A stretch of 64,000 nt of DNA from Desulfatitalea sp. BRH_c12. Its GTDB lineage: Bacteria; Desulfobacterota; Desulfobacteria; Desulfobacterales; Desulfosarcinaceae. Positions within the stretch are counted from its first letter, which is position 1. Each line of letters begins with the position of its first letter. Of this stretch, positions 50,836 to 59,926 are shown one piece after another. Under the pieces are notes generated by a model. The model did not search any database, was not told the DNA's origin, and saw only the letters and a program-made list of their open reading frames with translations. Position numbers and translations under genes: made by a program. The stretch spans positions 1-64,000 of the forward strand of contig LADR01000079.1 of assembly GCA_000961655.1 (NCBI GenBank). Direction: 5' to 3'.

Positions 50836-53493
50836 ATGGAACCCTTGCTGCAAACTCCCTTGTTCGCGCGCCATGTCGACCTGGGCGCCCAGATCGTGCC
50901 GTTCGGCGGGTGGGAAATGCCAGTGCAGTATCCTGCCGGAATTCTTCAGGAACACCTGGCTACCCGCCGACAGGCGGGCCTTTTCGATGTATCGCATATG
51001 GGGCGCCTGACCATACGCGGCAGAGAAGCACTGCCCTTTTTGCAATATGTCCTGACCAACAACGCCGCCGCCTTGCAGGTCGGCCAAGGCCAGTACACCA
51101 TGATTCCCGACGAGCACGGCGGGGCGATAGACGATGCCTATCTTTACCGCTTTTTCGACGATCACTTTTTGCTGGTGATCAACGCGGCCAATCGCGAAAA
51201 GGATTGGCAGCACTTGCAAACACTGCGCGCGCGTTTCAAAGAGGTCGAACTGACCGACCGCACGCACGCGCTGGCCATGCTCAGCCTGCAAGGCCCGCAA
51301 TCCAAGGCCATCCTGAGCGGCATCATCGAAGAGGGTGCCCTGCCCGAGCCGCGGCGCAACGCCCTGAGCATCGTCCGCTGCCAGGGAACCGAGGTATGGC
51401 TCTCCCGGACGGGATACACCGGCGAACCCCTGTGTTTCGAACTCTTTATGCCCGCGTCAGCCGTCATGCCGCTCTGGGACCAGTTGCTGCAACACGGTGC
51501 GCACCCCGTAGGCCTGGGGGCACGCGACACGCTGCGCCTGGAGGCGGGCCTGCCATTGTACGGTCATGAATTGGGCAATGATCCCGATGGTCGGCCCATT
51601 CCGATCTTCGCCTTGAGTTTAGCCCGATTTGCAGTCAGTTTCTCTCCTGTCAAAGGGGACTTTATCGGAAGGTCGGCCCTGCTGCGCCAGTTCGATGCCT
51701 ACAAGCAGTTTATGGAAGGCCGTTTCGATGCCCTGCATGTCCTGCCACGCATGATTCGCCCGATCGAGCTGATTGACAAGGGTATCGCCCGCGCCGGCGC
51801 ACCGGTTTACAAAGACGATGCTGCTGTCGGCTGGATCACCAGTGGCACCATGGTGCCCCACTGGGAATATGAAGGCCAGGGCATTGCATCGACCATCACC
51901 GATCGCCATGCTCGACGTGCCATCGGCTTGGCTTTGATTGACAGTCGCATCCAGGAAGGAACCCTCATCGATGTGGATGTCCGCGGCAAGCGCCTGCGGG
52001 CCGGCGTGATGCCCTATTTGCTGCGCAGTGAAGCGCCACCCCACTCCCGGCCGATCACATGGGCGATCTATCGAAGTAATTTAACGGCCGCGCCCAAAAC
52101 CGACGCCACGACCATACGGCAGGCGCATCAGTGGGTGCGCAAGGCCATAGACAATCATGTCTGGCGTCAGCGTCAGTGCATCAACCTGATTCCATCCGAA
52201 CAAACGCCTTCGCCTCTGGTGCGACGGTTGTCGATCACCGATCCGGTGGGTCGCTATGCCGAGCACAAGAAGGTTAAAGCCTTTGCTGACATGGATATTT
52301 TTTACTATCAGGGCACAGAATTCATCGCGGCGGTCGCCAATGCCTTGGCTGAAGAGTTACGGCACTATCTCGGCTGCCGCCAGGTCGAGACCCGGCCGAT
52401 CTCCGGTCAAATGGCCAATACGGTCGTCTTCAGCGCCATGGTGGATCACATCAACCGGTCCGATCGCAAAAACGAGCAACGGCGTATGCGCATGGTAATG
52501 AACCACCACATCATCAACGGCGGCCATCTGAGTGCGCAACCCATGGGCGCTTTGCGCGATTTTGTCATGCGCGATCCGGCCACCGAGCAACCGGCCATGG
52601 TTCATTTTCCCACCCTGGCCCACAATCCCTATGATGTCGATCTGTCCGCCTGCAGGGAGTTAATGGCCCGTCACCGTCCGGAGCTGATCATTATGGGCAA
52701 GAGCATGACCTTGCACAAAGAACCAGTCGCGGCCGTTCGCGGGATGATCGACGAATTGCAGTTGGATACTGTACTGCTCTATGACATGGCCCATGTTCTG
52801 GGATTGTGCGGCCCGCACTTCCAGCAACCGTTTGCCGAAGGCGCGGACCTGGTCACCGGCTCGACGCACAAAACATTCTTCGGCACCCAGCGCGGCATCG
52901 TGGCGGCGAACACCGCTCCCGAGCAGCTGCAGCAAGTGGCCTTATGGGAAGCCATCCAGCGCCGTGCCTTTCCCGGCGCGGTCAGCAACCACCATTTGGG
53001 TACTTTGCTGGGATTACTGCTGGCCAGCATGGAGATGAATGCCTTCAAGGAGCAGTATCAGCCGCAAGTAATGGCCAACGCCAAGGCTTTTGCGCGCGCA
53101 CTGCACGACTGCGGTCTGGATGTGGCCGGCGATCCGGCCATCGACTATACTGAAACCCACCAGGTCATCGTGAAAGTCGGCTACGCCCAAGGGCCGGCGA
53201 TCGCTCAGCGGCTGGAAGAGAACAATATTATTTGCAACTATCAGGCGGCTCCCGAAGAAGAAGGCTTTACCGCATCCGGCGCGCTTCGTCTGGGGGTGGC
53301 CGAAATGACCCGCTTCGGCATGCAGCAGGAAGATTTCGGCGTACTCGCCCAATTGATGGCGGAAGTAATTTTACGAGCGGCCCACGTCAAAGAAAAGGTA
53401 CATACTTTGCGCGAGCAGTTTTTGGATATGCGCTATTGTCTGGATGACTCTCAGATCCAGGCATCCATGGAAGAACTTCACCGATTGGTGTAG
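50836..53493 (+). CDS. Fusion of glycine-cleavage aminomethyltransferase (GcvT) and serine hydroxymethyltransferase (GlyA)
   Basis: An 885-residue protein with two complete enzyme domains. Residues 1-400 are GcvT-like: PFGGWEMPVQY, GLFDVSHMG, GYTGEP and LGARDTLRLEAGLPLYGHEL. Residues about 430-885 are SHMT-like: INLIPSEQTPSPLVR, the tetrahydrofolate/PLP regions, and Lys679 in TGSTHKTFFG, the Schiff-base lysine. The first domain makes methylene-THF from aminomethyl-lipoyl H-protein; the second uses methylene-THF and glycine to give serine. AAAGGAGGGG precedes the ATG, and the frame is uninterrupted. No glycine riboswitch was recognised upstream. Confidence 0.95.
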   Translation: MEPLLQTPLFARHVDLGAQIVPFGGWEMPVQYPAGILQEHLATRRQAGLFDVSHMGRLTIRGREALPFLQYVLTNNAAALQVGQGQYTMIPDEHGGAIDDAYLYRFFDDHFLLVINAANREKDWQHLQTLRARFKEVELTDRTHALAMLSLQGPQSKAILSGIIEEGALPEPRRNALSIVRCQGTEVWLSRTGYTGEPLCFELFMPASAVMPLWDQLLQHGAHPVGLGARDTLRLEAGLPLYGHELGNDPDGRPIPIFALSLARFAVSFSPVKGDFIGRSALLRQFDAYKQFMEGRFDALHVLPRMIRPIELIDKGIARAGAPVYKDDAAVGWITSGTMVPHWEYEGQGIASTITDRHARRAIGLALIDSRIQEGTLIDVDVRGKRLRAGVMPYLLRSEAPPHSRPITWAIYRSNLTAAPKTDATTIRQAHQWVRKAIDNHVWRQRQCINLIPSEQTPSPLVRRLSITDPVGRYAEHKKVKAFADMDIFYYQGTEFIAAVANALAEELRHYLGCRQVETRPISGQMANTVVFSAMVDHINRSDRKNEQRRMRMVMNHHIINGGHLSAQPMGALRDFVMRDPATEQPAMVHFPTLAHNPYDVDLSACRELMARHRPELIIMGKSMTLHKEPVAAVRGMIDELQLDTVLLYDMAHVLGLCGPHFQQPFAEGADLVTGSTHKTFFGTQRGIVAANTAPEQLQQVALWEAIQRRAFPGAVSNHHLGTLLGLLLASMEMNAFKEQYQPQVMANAKAFARALHDCGLDVAGDPAIDYTETHQVIVKVGYAQGPAIAQRLEENNIICNYQAAPEEEGFTASGALRLGVAEMTRFGMQQEDFGVLAQLMAEVILRAAHVKEKVHTLREQFLDMRYCLDDSQIQASMEELHRLV

Positions 53494-53610
53494 TGGAAAA
53501 ATCAACCTCCGGGATCGGCATGGAAGATGTGATCCGGAAAGGTGGTCCGCAAGGTTTGAAACACCGCAAGGTGACATCAAGAATAATATTCATCCGGCAG
53601 GAGGCGAGCA

Positions 53611-54309
53611 ATGCAAAAACGTGCGAAATCACACAACCAGCCGACTCGCGCTGCCTATCCAGTAACATTATGGGATCTGCCCACGCGCCTCTTTCACTGG
53701 CTGCTGGTAGTGCTGATCGCTGTTTCTTATACCACGGGAAAAATCGGCGGCAGTGCCATGCAGTACCATTTATGGAGCGGTTATACTATCATGACGCTGC
53801 TGCTGTTTCGCCTGGTGTGGGGTTTCATCGGCGGCCACCCAGTGCGCTTTGCTTCTTTCCTGCGCGGCCCGCGGACCGTTTGGCAATATGCCCGCACTTT
53901 GCTGCGCTCCGGTTATTCCGGTCATTTGGGCCATAACCCTTTGGGCGGCTGGTCGATTGCAGCGATGCTGTTGACCCTGCTGCTGCAGGTAGTTACGGGG
54001 TTATTCGCCAATGACGAAATCTTCACCCAGGGACCGCTTTACCCCTGGGTGAGCGATCAGACCAGCCGTTGGCTCACACGGGTACACCGCATTAACCAGC
54101 AAGTGATCATGTATTTAATCGGACTGCATGTCATGGCCGTCCTGTTCTACCTATTGGTAAAACGCGACAACCTGATCACCCCAATGATCACGGGTGTCAA
54201 ACCCTGGCATGCGCCCGTACACATCGAAAAACCACGCTTAGGAGCCGCAGTTGTCGTGGCAGCCCTTTCGGCCGCAGCAGTCTACCTGCTGGTGTGGTAT
54301 GGCGGCTGA
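53611..54309 (+). CDS. Cytochrome b561-type membrane protein
   Basis: A 232-residue, four- to five-helix dihaem b-type cytochrome. Histidine ligand candidates are in TRLFHWLLVV, QYHLWSGYTI, RVHRINQQV and LHVMAVLFY. It carries electrons across the inner membrane, typically to a soluble c-type cytochrome. AGGAGG precedes the ATG. It converges on a cytochrome c' gene, which could be its partner. Confidence 0.9.
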   Translation: MQKRAKSHNQPTRAAYPVTLWDLPTRLFHWLLVVLIAVSYTTGKIGGSAMQYHLWSGYTIMTLLLFRLVWGFIGGHPVRFASFLRGPRTVWQYARTLLRSGYSGHLGHNPLGGWSIAAMLLTLLLQVVTGLFANDEIFTQGPLYPWVSDQTSRWLTRVHRINQQVIMYLIGLHVMAVLFYLLVKRDNLITPMITGVKPWHAPVHIEKPRLGAAVVVAALSAAAVYLLVWYGG

Positions 54310-54380
54310 AAGCCGGACAGCGACTTCTTTACTTCTTATTTGCAGATACACTTTGTAGCGGCTGGCATCTGGTCAAAAAG

Positions 54381-54839
54381 TTAATGGGAGCGGTACCTGT
54401 CATGGCATGCCTTGCAGCTTTTGGCGGTCGCGCCAAATTGGCTCTTAACGGCAGCCAGTTCGCCCTTGTCCGCTGCCTCGGCCAGTTTGGCAGTCTCCAT
54501 TTGCATGTCATCGGCCGCTTTACGGAACGCCTCTTTGTCCTTGAGGACTTCGGGCTTCATGTGCGTCTCTCCCTTATCTGTATCGGCTATCGTGAATGCA
54601 TCCCACGGCAATGTGGCCAACGTTGCGAGCAACGTCGCATTCTGCTCGGTTTCCTTTGGATCGTATTGTTTGTCTCCTTTAACCACGGCACCGATGCGTC
54701 CGAAGTGATCCCCGATCAACGTCATCGTAGCCCGGCGATAGGCGATGGCTTGCTCCGGTTTGGCAAACTGCGCATATGCCACGCCAAAAAGACTGATGAC
54801 AACTGCACCTGAAACGACCCATCCGAAAATACGTTGCAT
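54381..54839 (-). CDS. Cytochrome c'
   Basis: Periplasmic four-helix-bundle haem protein. A signal peptide (1-23, ...LFGVAYA) precedes a helical domain that ends with the haem motif Cys142-Lys-Ala-Cys145-His146, near the C-terminus as in cytochromes c'. 152 residues. GGAGGT precedes the ATG. These proteins bind NO and are linked to nitrosative-stress protection. Confidence 0.93.
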   Translation of the reverse strand: MQRIFGWVVSGAVVISLFGVAYAQFAKPEQAIAYRRATMTLIGDHFGRIGAVVKGDKQYDPKETEQNATLLATLATLPWDAFTIADTDKGETHMKPEVLKDKEAFRKAADDMQMETAKLAEAADKGELAAVKSQFGATAKSCKACHDRYRSH

Positions 54840-55055
54840 GTGACCTCCTTGAAAAAGGTTAATGGCTTGTTTAACCGGCCGTACGACAGTTTTCATGGAT
54901 CGAAATGGGACACCACCGTGGTAAACGCAGTATGTATCCAGAGTGAAACGGACGAGGGCGCAAGAAAAGGGTGAGTACTTGAAAATGTGCCAAAAGCGCA
55001 TTGAATTGTCAACACGAGAGTCGCGTCTCCCACCGTCCCGGCATCCCACAGGCTT

Positions 55056-55154
55056 TCAGCACCACATGAGCAAGGTCAGCCCCGCGCTCATAGCCACGAA
55101 CAAAGTCATGAGCGCCCATACTTTGACACCGTTCATAATTCCCTGTACCCACAT
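55056..55154 (-). CDS. Tiny membrane protein, 32 residues
   Basis: Reads MWVQGIMNGVKVWALMTLF followed by VAMSAGLTLLMWC and a stop: one hydrophobic helix with a short charged start. Its ATG overlaps the stop of the gene before it (TGATG), which suggests translational coupling. A second ATG at residue 7 also has a possible ribosome site (AGGGA). It is too short to identify by family. Confidence 0.5.
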   Translation of the reverse strand: MWVQGIMNGVKVWALMTLFVAMSAGLTLLMWC

Positions 55155-55333
55155 CAGGCAGCCTCACAGCAGGCACGCTGATCGTTGAAAAAATCTGCCG
55201 CCTCTTCCGGGGAATTGAAAAATAACCATTCCCGCCGAACGTTTCCTTTTTGCCTGCGGATACGTTCCACAGCCGTGTTGCCGTGGTACTCAAAACATTC
55301 CTGCCAGTCGCGACAAACGATAGATGTGGTCAT
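55154..55333 (-). CDS. Small hypothetical protein, 59 residues
   Basis: Starts MTTSIVCRDWQECFEYHGN and continues with VERIRRQKGNVRREWLFFNSPEEAADFFNDQ and a C-terminal CCEAA. It is soluble and charged, with four Cys. GGAGGACTT immediately before the ATG is a strong ribosome site. It is followed by the coupled 32-residue membrane protein. No family recognised. Confidence 0.65.
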   Translation of the reverse strand: MTTSIVCRDWQECFEYHGNTAVERIRRQKGNVRREWLFFNSPEEAADFFNDQRACCEAA

Positions 55334-55481
55334 AAGTCCTCCATTTGCAAGTAAGTGAGCATGCATGGCGCAGGCAGGATCCGCCTTGTGCCATAATGGA
55401 GACTCTAACAGACCATTGTGACAGATACGGTCACAGTGTGACGATTTAATTTTGATGGATTCGTAAAAACCGGAAAAATTT

Positions 55482-57356
55482 TCAAGGGGCAATCGGAAAA
55501 GAGAGTTTGAAGGTCGTGCCGCGGCCTTCATCACTGACCACTTCAATTTTACCGCCATAGTCTTCCACGATGCCGCTGGAAATCGACAACCCTAACCCCA
55601 TGCCCTCGCCCATCTCTTTGGTGGTAAAAAATGCCTCGAATATTTTTTTACGCATGCTTTGGGGGATACCGATGCCGTTGTCGGCCACCGAGACAATCGC
55701 GCGGCCGTTTTCATGAAAGGTCCGGATTTCAATCGTCCGGTCCGGTTCCGGGTTGGTCTCGTCTTTCTGAATGAGCGCATCGCGGGCGTTGGTGACCAGA
55801 TTGAAAATAACCTGTTCCAACCGGTTGGGGTGGACGAGTACCATGGGCGGATCGTTGGCCAGTTCAAGCTTGAGGGCGATATTCTGGAGGCTCAACTGGC
55901 GGCCGATAATATTCAGAACGCTATTGATCGGCTGATTCAGAGAGACCTTATCGCGCGTGAAATCGGACTTACGCCCAAAATCGCGCAGCCGTTTGATTAT
56001 GTCCGATGCACGATCCACCTGCCGGCTGATTTCGACCGTCACCGTCTGCAAGTCCTCGGAGGACATGGTCTGCTGGTTTTCGATCACCATTTCCAGATAT
56101 TCACTGCCCATTTTGATGGCATTCAAGGGTTGATTGAGTTCATGGGCAATGCCGGCCGACATTTCGCCCAAGGTCTTGAGCTTGCTGAACTGAATCAGCT
56201 GATTGTCCTTCTCTACCATTTCAGTGATGTCAGTGGTGGCCACGATCAAAGCCTCATAACCGGCGTAGCGTACCGGGCAGGCCTGCACGTTGACATACAG
56301 CGGAATCTGCCCTTTCCTGAAGAAGCGTTCTCTGGCACTGACAATCACCGTTTCAAAAGCAGCGCTTTCCTTGCGGCCGCCAACGGCCGCGTGTGGCATG
56401 AAATCAAAATGCCCCAGTAGTGTAAATGGCTGTCCGATAAGCTCGTCTCTCTGGTATCCATAAGTATCTTCGGCCGTGGGGTTGGCATCCAAAATGGCAA
56501 AAGTCATTCGGTCGATGACAAAAATAGGGTTCGGTCCGCTGGCAAACATGGAACGGTATTTCTGTTCCGAATCGCGCAGGCTGGCCTGAGATTGAATAAT
56601 GGTCTGGGTCATGTTCCGAAAGGATTGGGCCAATCGGTAAACCTCGTCATTGGTCGGCTTCTGACGTTCTAACTGGTGGCCCAGATCCTCGTGCGCCTTG
56701 AAGTTGCCCCGGCTCAAGTCGTCTGATATGCGGATCAACTGTGCGATGGGACGCGTGATATAGCGGGTCAGGCGGTGGCTGATCAGAAAGCAAAAGAGGG
56801 TCACCACGGAAACGAAACCCAGAAACGTTGTGCGCAGCTTGGCAATCAACTGGTCGATATGCTTTTTATAGAGCCCGACGTGAACGCTGCCGATTTGATA
56901 AATCCCTTCCTGCACCGGCACGGCGATATCATAGACATCATCGCCTTCCAGGCGCTGCAACGCGATGCGGTAGGGCTGATCTCCTTCCAACGGATTGATC
57001 CATTGCAGGCTGGCAGGAACCGGATGAACAAAAGTGTGCGCCAGGATATTCTTCTGTTTGTCTTGGATAAAAATATAATTGACCAGCAATCGGCGCTGCC
57101 CAAGACGTGCATCGAAGGCAATACTCGTCAGTTGGGCGATATCTTTGGTCAACAAAAAACCACGCCCGCTTTCAGCGACACTGTTGGCAATGCCCAGCCC
57201 TCTCTGGATGAGTTCCGATCGCAGACTGGAGATCAATATCCAGCGGGTAAACACGGCGATGAGGGCGCTGATCAGCAAAATGACCAGCGTGGTCGTGAAA
57301 AAAATTTTGTTTTTCAGACTGGTGTTCTGCAGCCGCGTTACTAATCGGTTAACCAT
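55482..57356 (-). CDS. Sensor histidine kinase (HAMP-PAS-HisKA) linked to a binding protein
   Basis: 624 residues: helix 1 (about 17-40), periplasmic sensor (about 41-180), helix 2, HAMP (about 205-265), PAS (about 265-390), H-box [18 protein letters not shown] box [10 protein letters not shown], and G boxes DNGIGI and GMGLGLSIS. The [11 protein letters not shown] form resembles the DctB/C4-dicarboxylate kinase group. It overlaps the preceding binding-protein gene by 16 bases, so the pair is co-translated; the binding protein probably provides ligand input. Confidence 0.93.
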   Translation of the reverse strand: MVNRLVTRLQNTSLKNKIFFTTTLVILLISALIAVFTRWILISSLRSELIQRGLGIANSVAESGRGFLLTKDIAQLTSIAFDARLGQRRLLVNYIFIQDKQKNILAHTFVHPVPASLQWINPLEGDQPYRIALQRLEGDDVYDIAVPVQEGIYQIGSVHVGLYKKHIDQLIAKLRTTFLGFVSVVTLFCFLISHRLTRYITRPIAQLIRISDDLSRGNFKAHEDLGHQLERQKPTNDEVYRLAQSFRNMTQTIIQSQASLRDSEQKYRSMFASGPNPIFVIDRMTFAILDANPTAEDTYGYQRDELIGQPFTLLGHFDFMPHAAVGGRKESAAFETVIVSARERFFRKGQIPLYVNVQACPVRYAGYEALIVATTDITEMVEKDNQLIQFSKLKTLGEMSAGIAHELNQPLNAIKMGSEYLEMVIENQQTMSSEDLQTVTVEISRQVDRASDIIKRLRDFGRKSDFTRDKVSLNQPINSVLNIIGRQLSLQNIALKLELANDPPMVLVHPNRLEQVIFNLVTNARDALIQKDETNPEPDRTIEIRTFHENGRAIVSVADNGIGIPQSMRKKIFEAFFTTKEMGEGMGLGLSISSGIVEDYGGKIEVVSDEGRGTTFKLSFPIAP

Positions 57357-58582
57357 ACGAATCGACCGTCTTTAAAATAGGTGAAGTAAACCCTTTCCAA
57401 TCCCTGGTGCCGATCGGGGCTGAACGAAAGCGGGTTGGCAATGCCCAGGTCCAGGTCGTGAATCGAATCAATGGCCTCGATGAAACGTTCACGATCCAGA
57501 TAACGTCCCGCACGGCGTAATCCCTCGACCAAGACCTTGGCATTGATATAGCCTTCCAGGCTGACAAAATTGGGCGCATCATCTGGAAAGTATTGTTTAA
57601 GCCGCTCGACATAATCGCTTGCGCCCCATAGCTGAAGGGCTTTGCGTCGGGGTTCGGGCGGCGGAACCACCTGGGTGACAATGACGCCATCCGCGTCGGG
57701 TCCCAGCAGACGGGATAATTCATCCGCCCCCACAAAGGAGGTGTTGGCAAAGACAGGCTTAAAGCCCTTTGAAAGGGAAAGTTGGATAAACCGGGCGCAC
57801 GGTTCATAGGTGCCAATCATGACCACTGCCTCGGCGCCGGCCGCCATGATCTTATTCAAACCCTCCTCAACCCCCAGTGTGCCGCGCAAGTAAGTGCCCG
57901 TGGCCACGGGCACCAGGTCATAGTGCTTCAAGGCCAGTTCGGTGCCGCGCAGACCATCGAACCCATAGGCATCATATTGATAGAAAACCGCGATCTTGCG
58001 CAGGTTGCGTTTTTCAACAAGGTGCCGGACGGCGGCGCCGGTCTCCTGGTAATAGGAGGCCCTCACGTTAATGAGATAGCGGCTCACAGGGTCGCGCAGG
58101 ACATTGGCCCCGCTGAAAATGCCCACCAGGGGAATCCGGGCTTCTTCGACCAGTGGCACGATCTTGACGGCCGTGGGCGTACCCACATAGCAAAAAAGGG
58201 CGAACACCTTGTCTTCGATGATCAAGCGCTGGGTGTTGAGGACACAACGCGGCGGATCATAACCGTCATCATAACTGATGACCCGGATCTGCCGGCCGTG
58301 AATGCCGCCGTTTTCATTGATATGGTGAATGTACGCCATGGCGCCGTGCAAAGTCTGAGTCCCCAGGTAACCGGCATGACCAGTCAGCCCCAGGGATGCG
58401 CCAATCAAAATTTCGTCGGACTGAATGCCGTTTGAGCGGGTGTCGCTCTGCAAAGACGCTAAATCTTTCTCGCAGCCGAGGACCAGCAGGATTGCAAGGA
58501 TACATGCAATAACACAAGCGTTCAGCACGAAGGTCCTGTAAAGGGGTGCTTTCGATTGTCGCGGGGGCTCTGGTATCATCAT
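57341..58582 (-). CDS. Lipoprotein ABC-type (branched-chain-amino-acid-like) solute-binding protein
   Basis: A Leu/Ile/Val-binding-protein fold, about 413 residues. A lipoprotein signal with Cys37 (LLVLGC) precedes ILIGASLGLTGHAGYLGTQTLHG, then INENGGIHGRQIRVISYDDGYDPPRC and FALFCYVGTPTAV, the family's first-lobe features. No ABC permease or ATPase is adjacent; instead a kinase follows and a response regulator precedes, so it is probably a sensor. The start is uncertain: 58582 (Met-Met) was chosen to place the signal at the N-terminus, while a GTG at 58645 overlaps the regulator stop (GTGA). Confidence 0.85.
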   Translation of the reverse strand: MMIPEPPRQSKAPLYRTFVLNACVIACILAILLVLGCEKDLASLQSDTRSNGIQSDEILIGASLGLTGHAGYLGTQTLHGAMAYIHHINENGGIHGRQIRVISYDDGYDPPRCVLNTQRLIIEDKVFALFCYVGTPTAVKIVPLVEEARIPLVGIFSGANVLRDPVSRYLINVRASYYQETGAAVRHLVEKRNLRKIAVFYQYDAYGFDGLRGTELALKHYDLVPVATGTYLRGTLGVEEGLNKIMAAGAEAVVMIGTYEPCARFIQLSLSKGFKPVFANTSFVGADELSRLLGPDADGVIVTQVVPPPEPRRKALQLWGASDYVERLKQYFPDDAPNFVSLEGYINAKVLVEGLRRAGRYLDRERFIEAIDSIHDLDLGIANPLSFSPDRHQGLERVYFTYFKDGRFVWLTD

Positions 58583-58641
58583 GACCTTGTACGGTGATTT
58601 GCGTTTTGGGTCGGACACCTCCATGATTAAAGGCAACACGG

Positions 58642-59385
58642 TCACAACCCATTTTTTGGCTTGCTGAGCGAGGCGACCGCATCGGCCTCGACGTCACATA
58701 AATCGGCAAAACGGCCGATGCCCACCATCTTGAAAATTGCCTTGAAATTCTCGGAAAGCCCCACGATGGCCACGGCCTTCTTTGTCTGACGGATGGCGGA
58801 GAGGCATTTGATCAACTCGGCAATGCCCGCTCCGTTAACCGCGGCATTGTCCATGAAATGCATCAGAACGCGTTGACAGGGAGCCTGACGAGCCTGCTGA
58901 CAGCACTCGCGCATCTGCTCCCGGTGCTCCCGACGCAGGGTGCCCGTAATGCGGATGCAACCGATATCGTGTTCCAGAGAAAATGAGAGGTGGCACTCCT
59001 GGGGCACGGGATGCAGCAGCCGTTCGGTGGCCCGCTGCAAAGCGGCATTCAGGGCGCTGCGCTGAATGGGCTTATCGATAAAATCGGTGGCGTCCAGATT
59101 GAGCGCCTGCACCACCAAATCCATATCCCCATGCCCGGTGATGACGATTACTTCCGTGCTCGGGGCGATCCGTTTGATCTCCTTGAGGACTTCAAACCCA
59201 TCCATTTCCGGCATTTTCAAATCGGTAAAAACAATGTCGGGGCGATGTTCACACATCAAAGCCAGTCCCGATTTGCCATCTTCCGCCAGGAGTACGTTGT
59301 AGCCGTACGCAGTTAAAAACAGGCGGAACATGGTGAGTGTTGCGCTTTCATCGTCAATAACCAACACGGTGCGGGCTGTATCCAT
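58642..59385 (-). CDS. Response regulator with REC and STAS-like domains
   Basis: The receiver (1-120) has acidic residues DDE (11-13) and phospho-acceptor Asp55 (IVFTDLKMPEMDG). The C-terminal domain (about 135-245) resembles STAS anti-sigma-antagonist domains: CIRITGTLRREH, VLMHFMDNAAVNGAGIAELI, AVAIVGLSENFKAIFKMVGIGRF. The usual phosphorylatable Ser of the STAS motif is not present (NGAGI). No DNA-binding domain is visible, so output is likely by protein contact. It is the first gene of a regulator / binding-protein / kinase operon. Confidence 0.85.
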   Translation of the reverse strand: MDTARTVLVIDDESATLTMFRLFLTAYGYNVLLAEDGKSGLALMCEHRPDIVFTDLKMPEMDGFEVLKEIKRIAPSTEVIVITGHGDMDLVVQALNLDATDFIDKPIQRSALNAALQRATERLLHPVPQECHLSFSLEHDIGCIRITGTLRREHREQMRECCQQARQAPCQRVLMHFMDNAAVNGAGIAELIKCLSAIRQTKKAVAIVGLSENFKAIFKMVGIGRFADLCDVEADAVASLSKPKNGL

Positions 59386-59926
59386 GGCGAGATGATCCTT
59401 TCATAATCATTGAGCAATGGCGTGACAGGCACCTGCTCAATGAAACACTTATCATACACCTAAAGCATAGAATAATCTAAAAAATACCATTTTGTCACCC
59501 CTTCATTGCAGGGACCGCATTTGCGCGTGGCTTGATCACCGAAACGGAACATCGTGTTCGCCCGGTGCGTATGCAATGGTGCGTCTTTGCTCAGGTCCGC
59601 GCCTGTGGTGAAGGGCAGCTTTTCGAAACTATAAGGTGAGAAGTCTTAAAGAACTGAATTTCCAAATGCGGTTACCCTGCCCTTCATTGAACACGAGGTG
59701 TGCAGGGGGACTGATCACCCCTATCGGTCAAAGCAGGTGCCGCGCCCGTACAGGATTAAACCCAGGTGTGGCGCAAGCCGCTATTGGCAGGACGGTTGTA
59801 ATTCCGAAAGTTGAGTGTTTCAATGAAACAACACATCTGATACAAAAAGTGAGATGGACGAAAGCGGAAAAGCCTGGAACGGCAACATTGGTCGGGTAAC
59901 CACGGCATGATCCAGGATAAGATTAG
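59386..59926. other. Divergent intergenic region between the REC-STAS operon and the STAND regulator
   Basis: About 540 bases with no supported gene. It holds an inverted repeat, ATTGAGCA (59409-59416) and TGCTCAAT (59434-59441), and copy E of the CGAAAGTTG motif (about 59790-59813). An open frame at 59636-59899 lacks a ribosome site and family features. Confidence 0.55.
59792..59814 (+). repeat. CGAAAGTTG motif, copy E
   Basis: GGTTGTAATTCCGAAAGTTG, the longest variant of the intergenic motif, lies about 115 bases before the STAND regulator gene. Confidence 0.45.

Noticed and set aside
59784-59800. TTGGCAGG-N4-TTGT as a sigma-54 promoter for the STAND regulator
   Set aside because: The essential GC of the -12 element is GT, and the segment overlaps the repeated CGAAAGTTG motif.
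59636-59899. 87-codon open frame before the STAND regulator
   Set aside because: No ribosome site or recognisable domain; contains the intergenic repeat motif.
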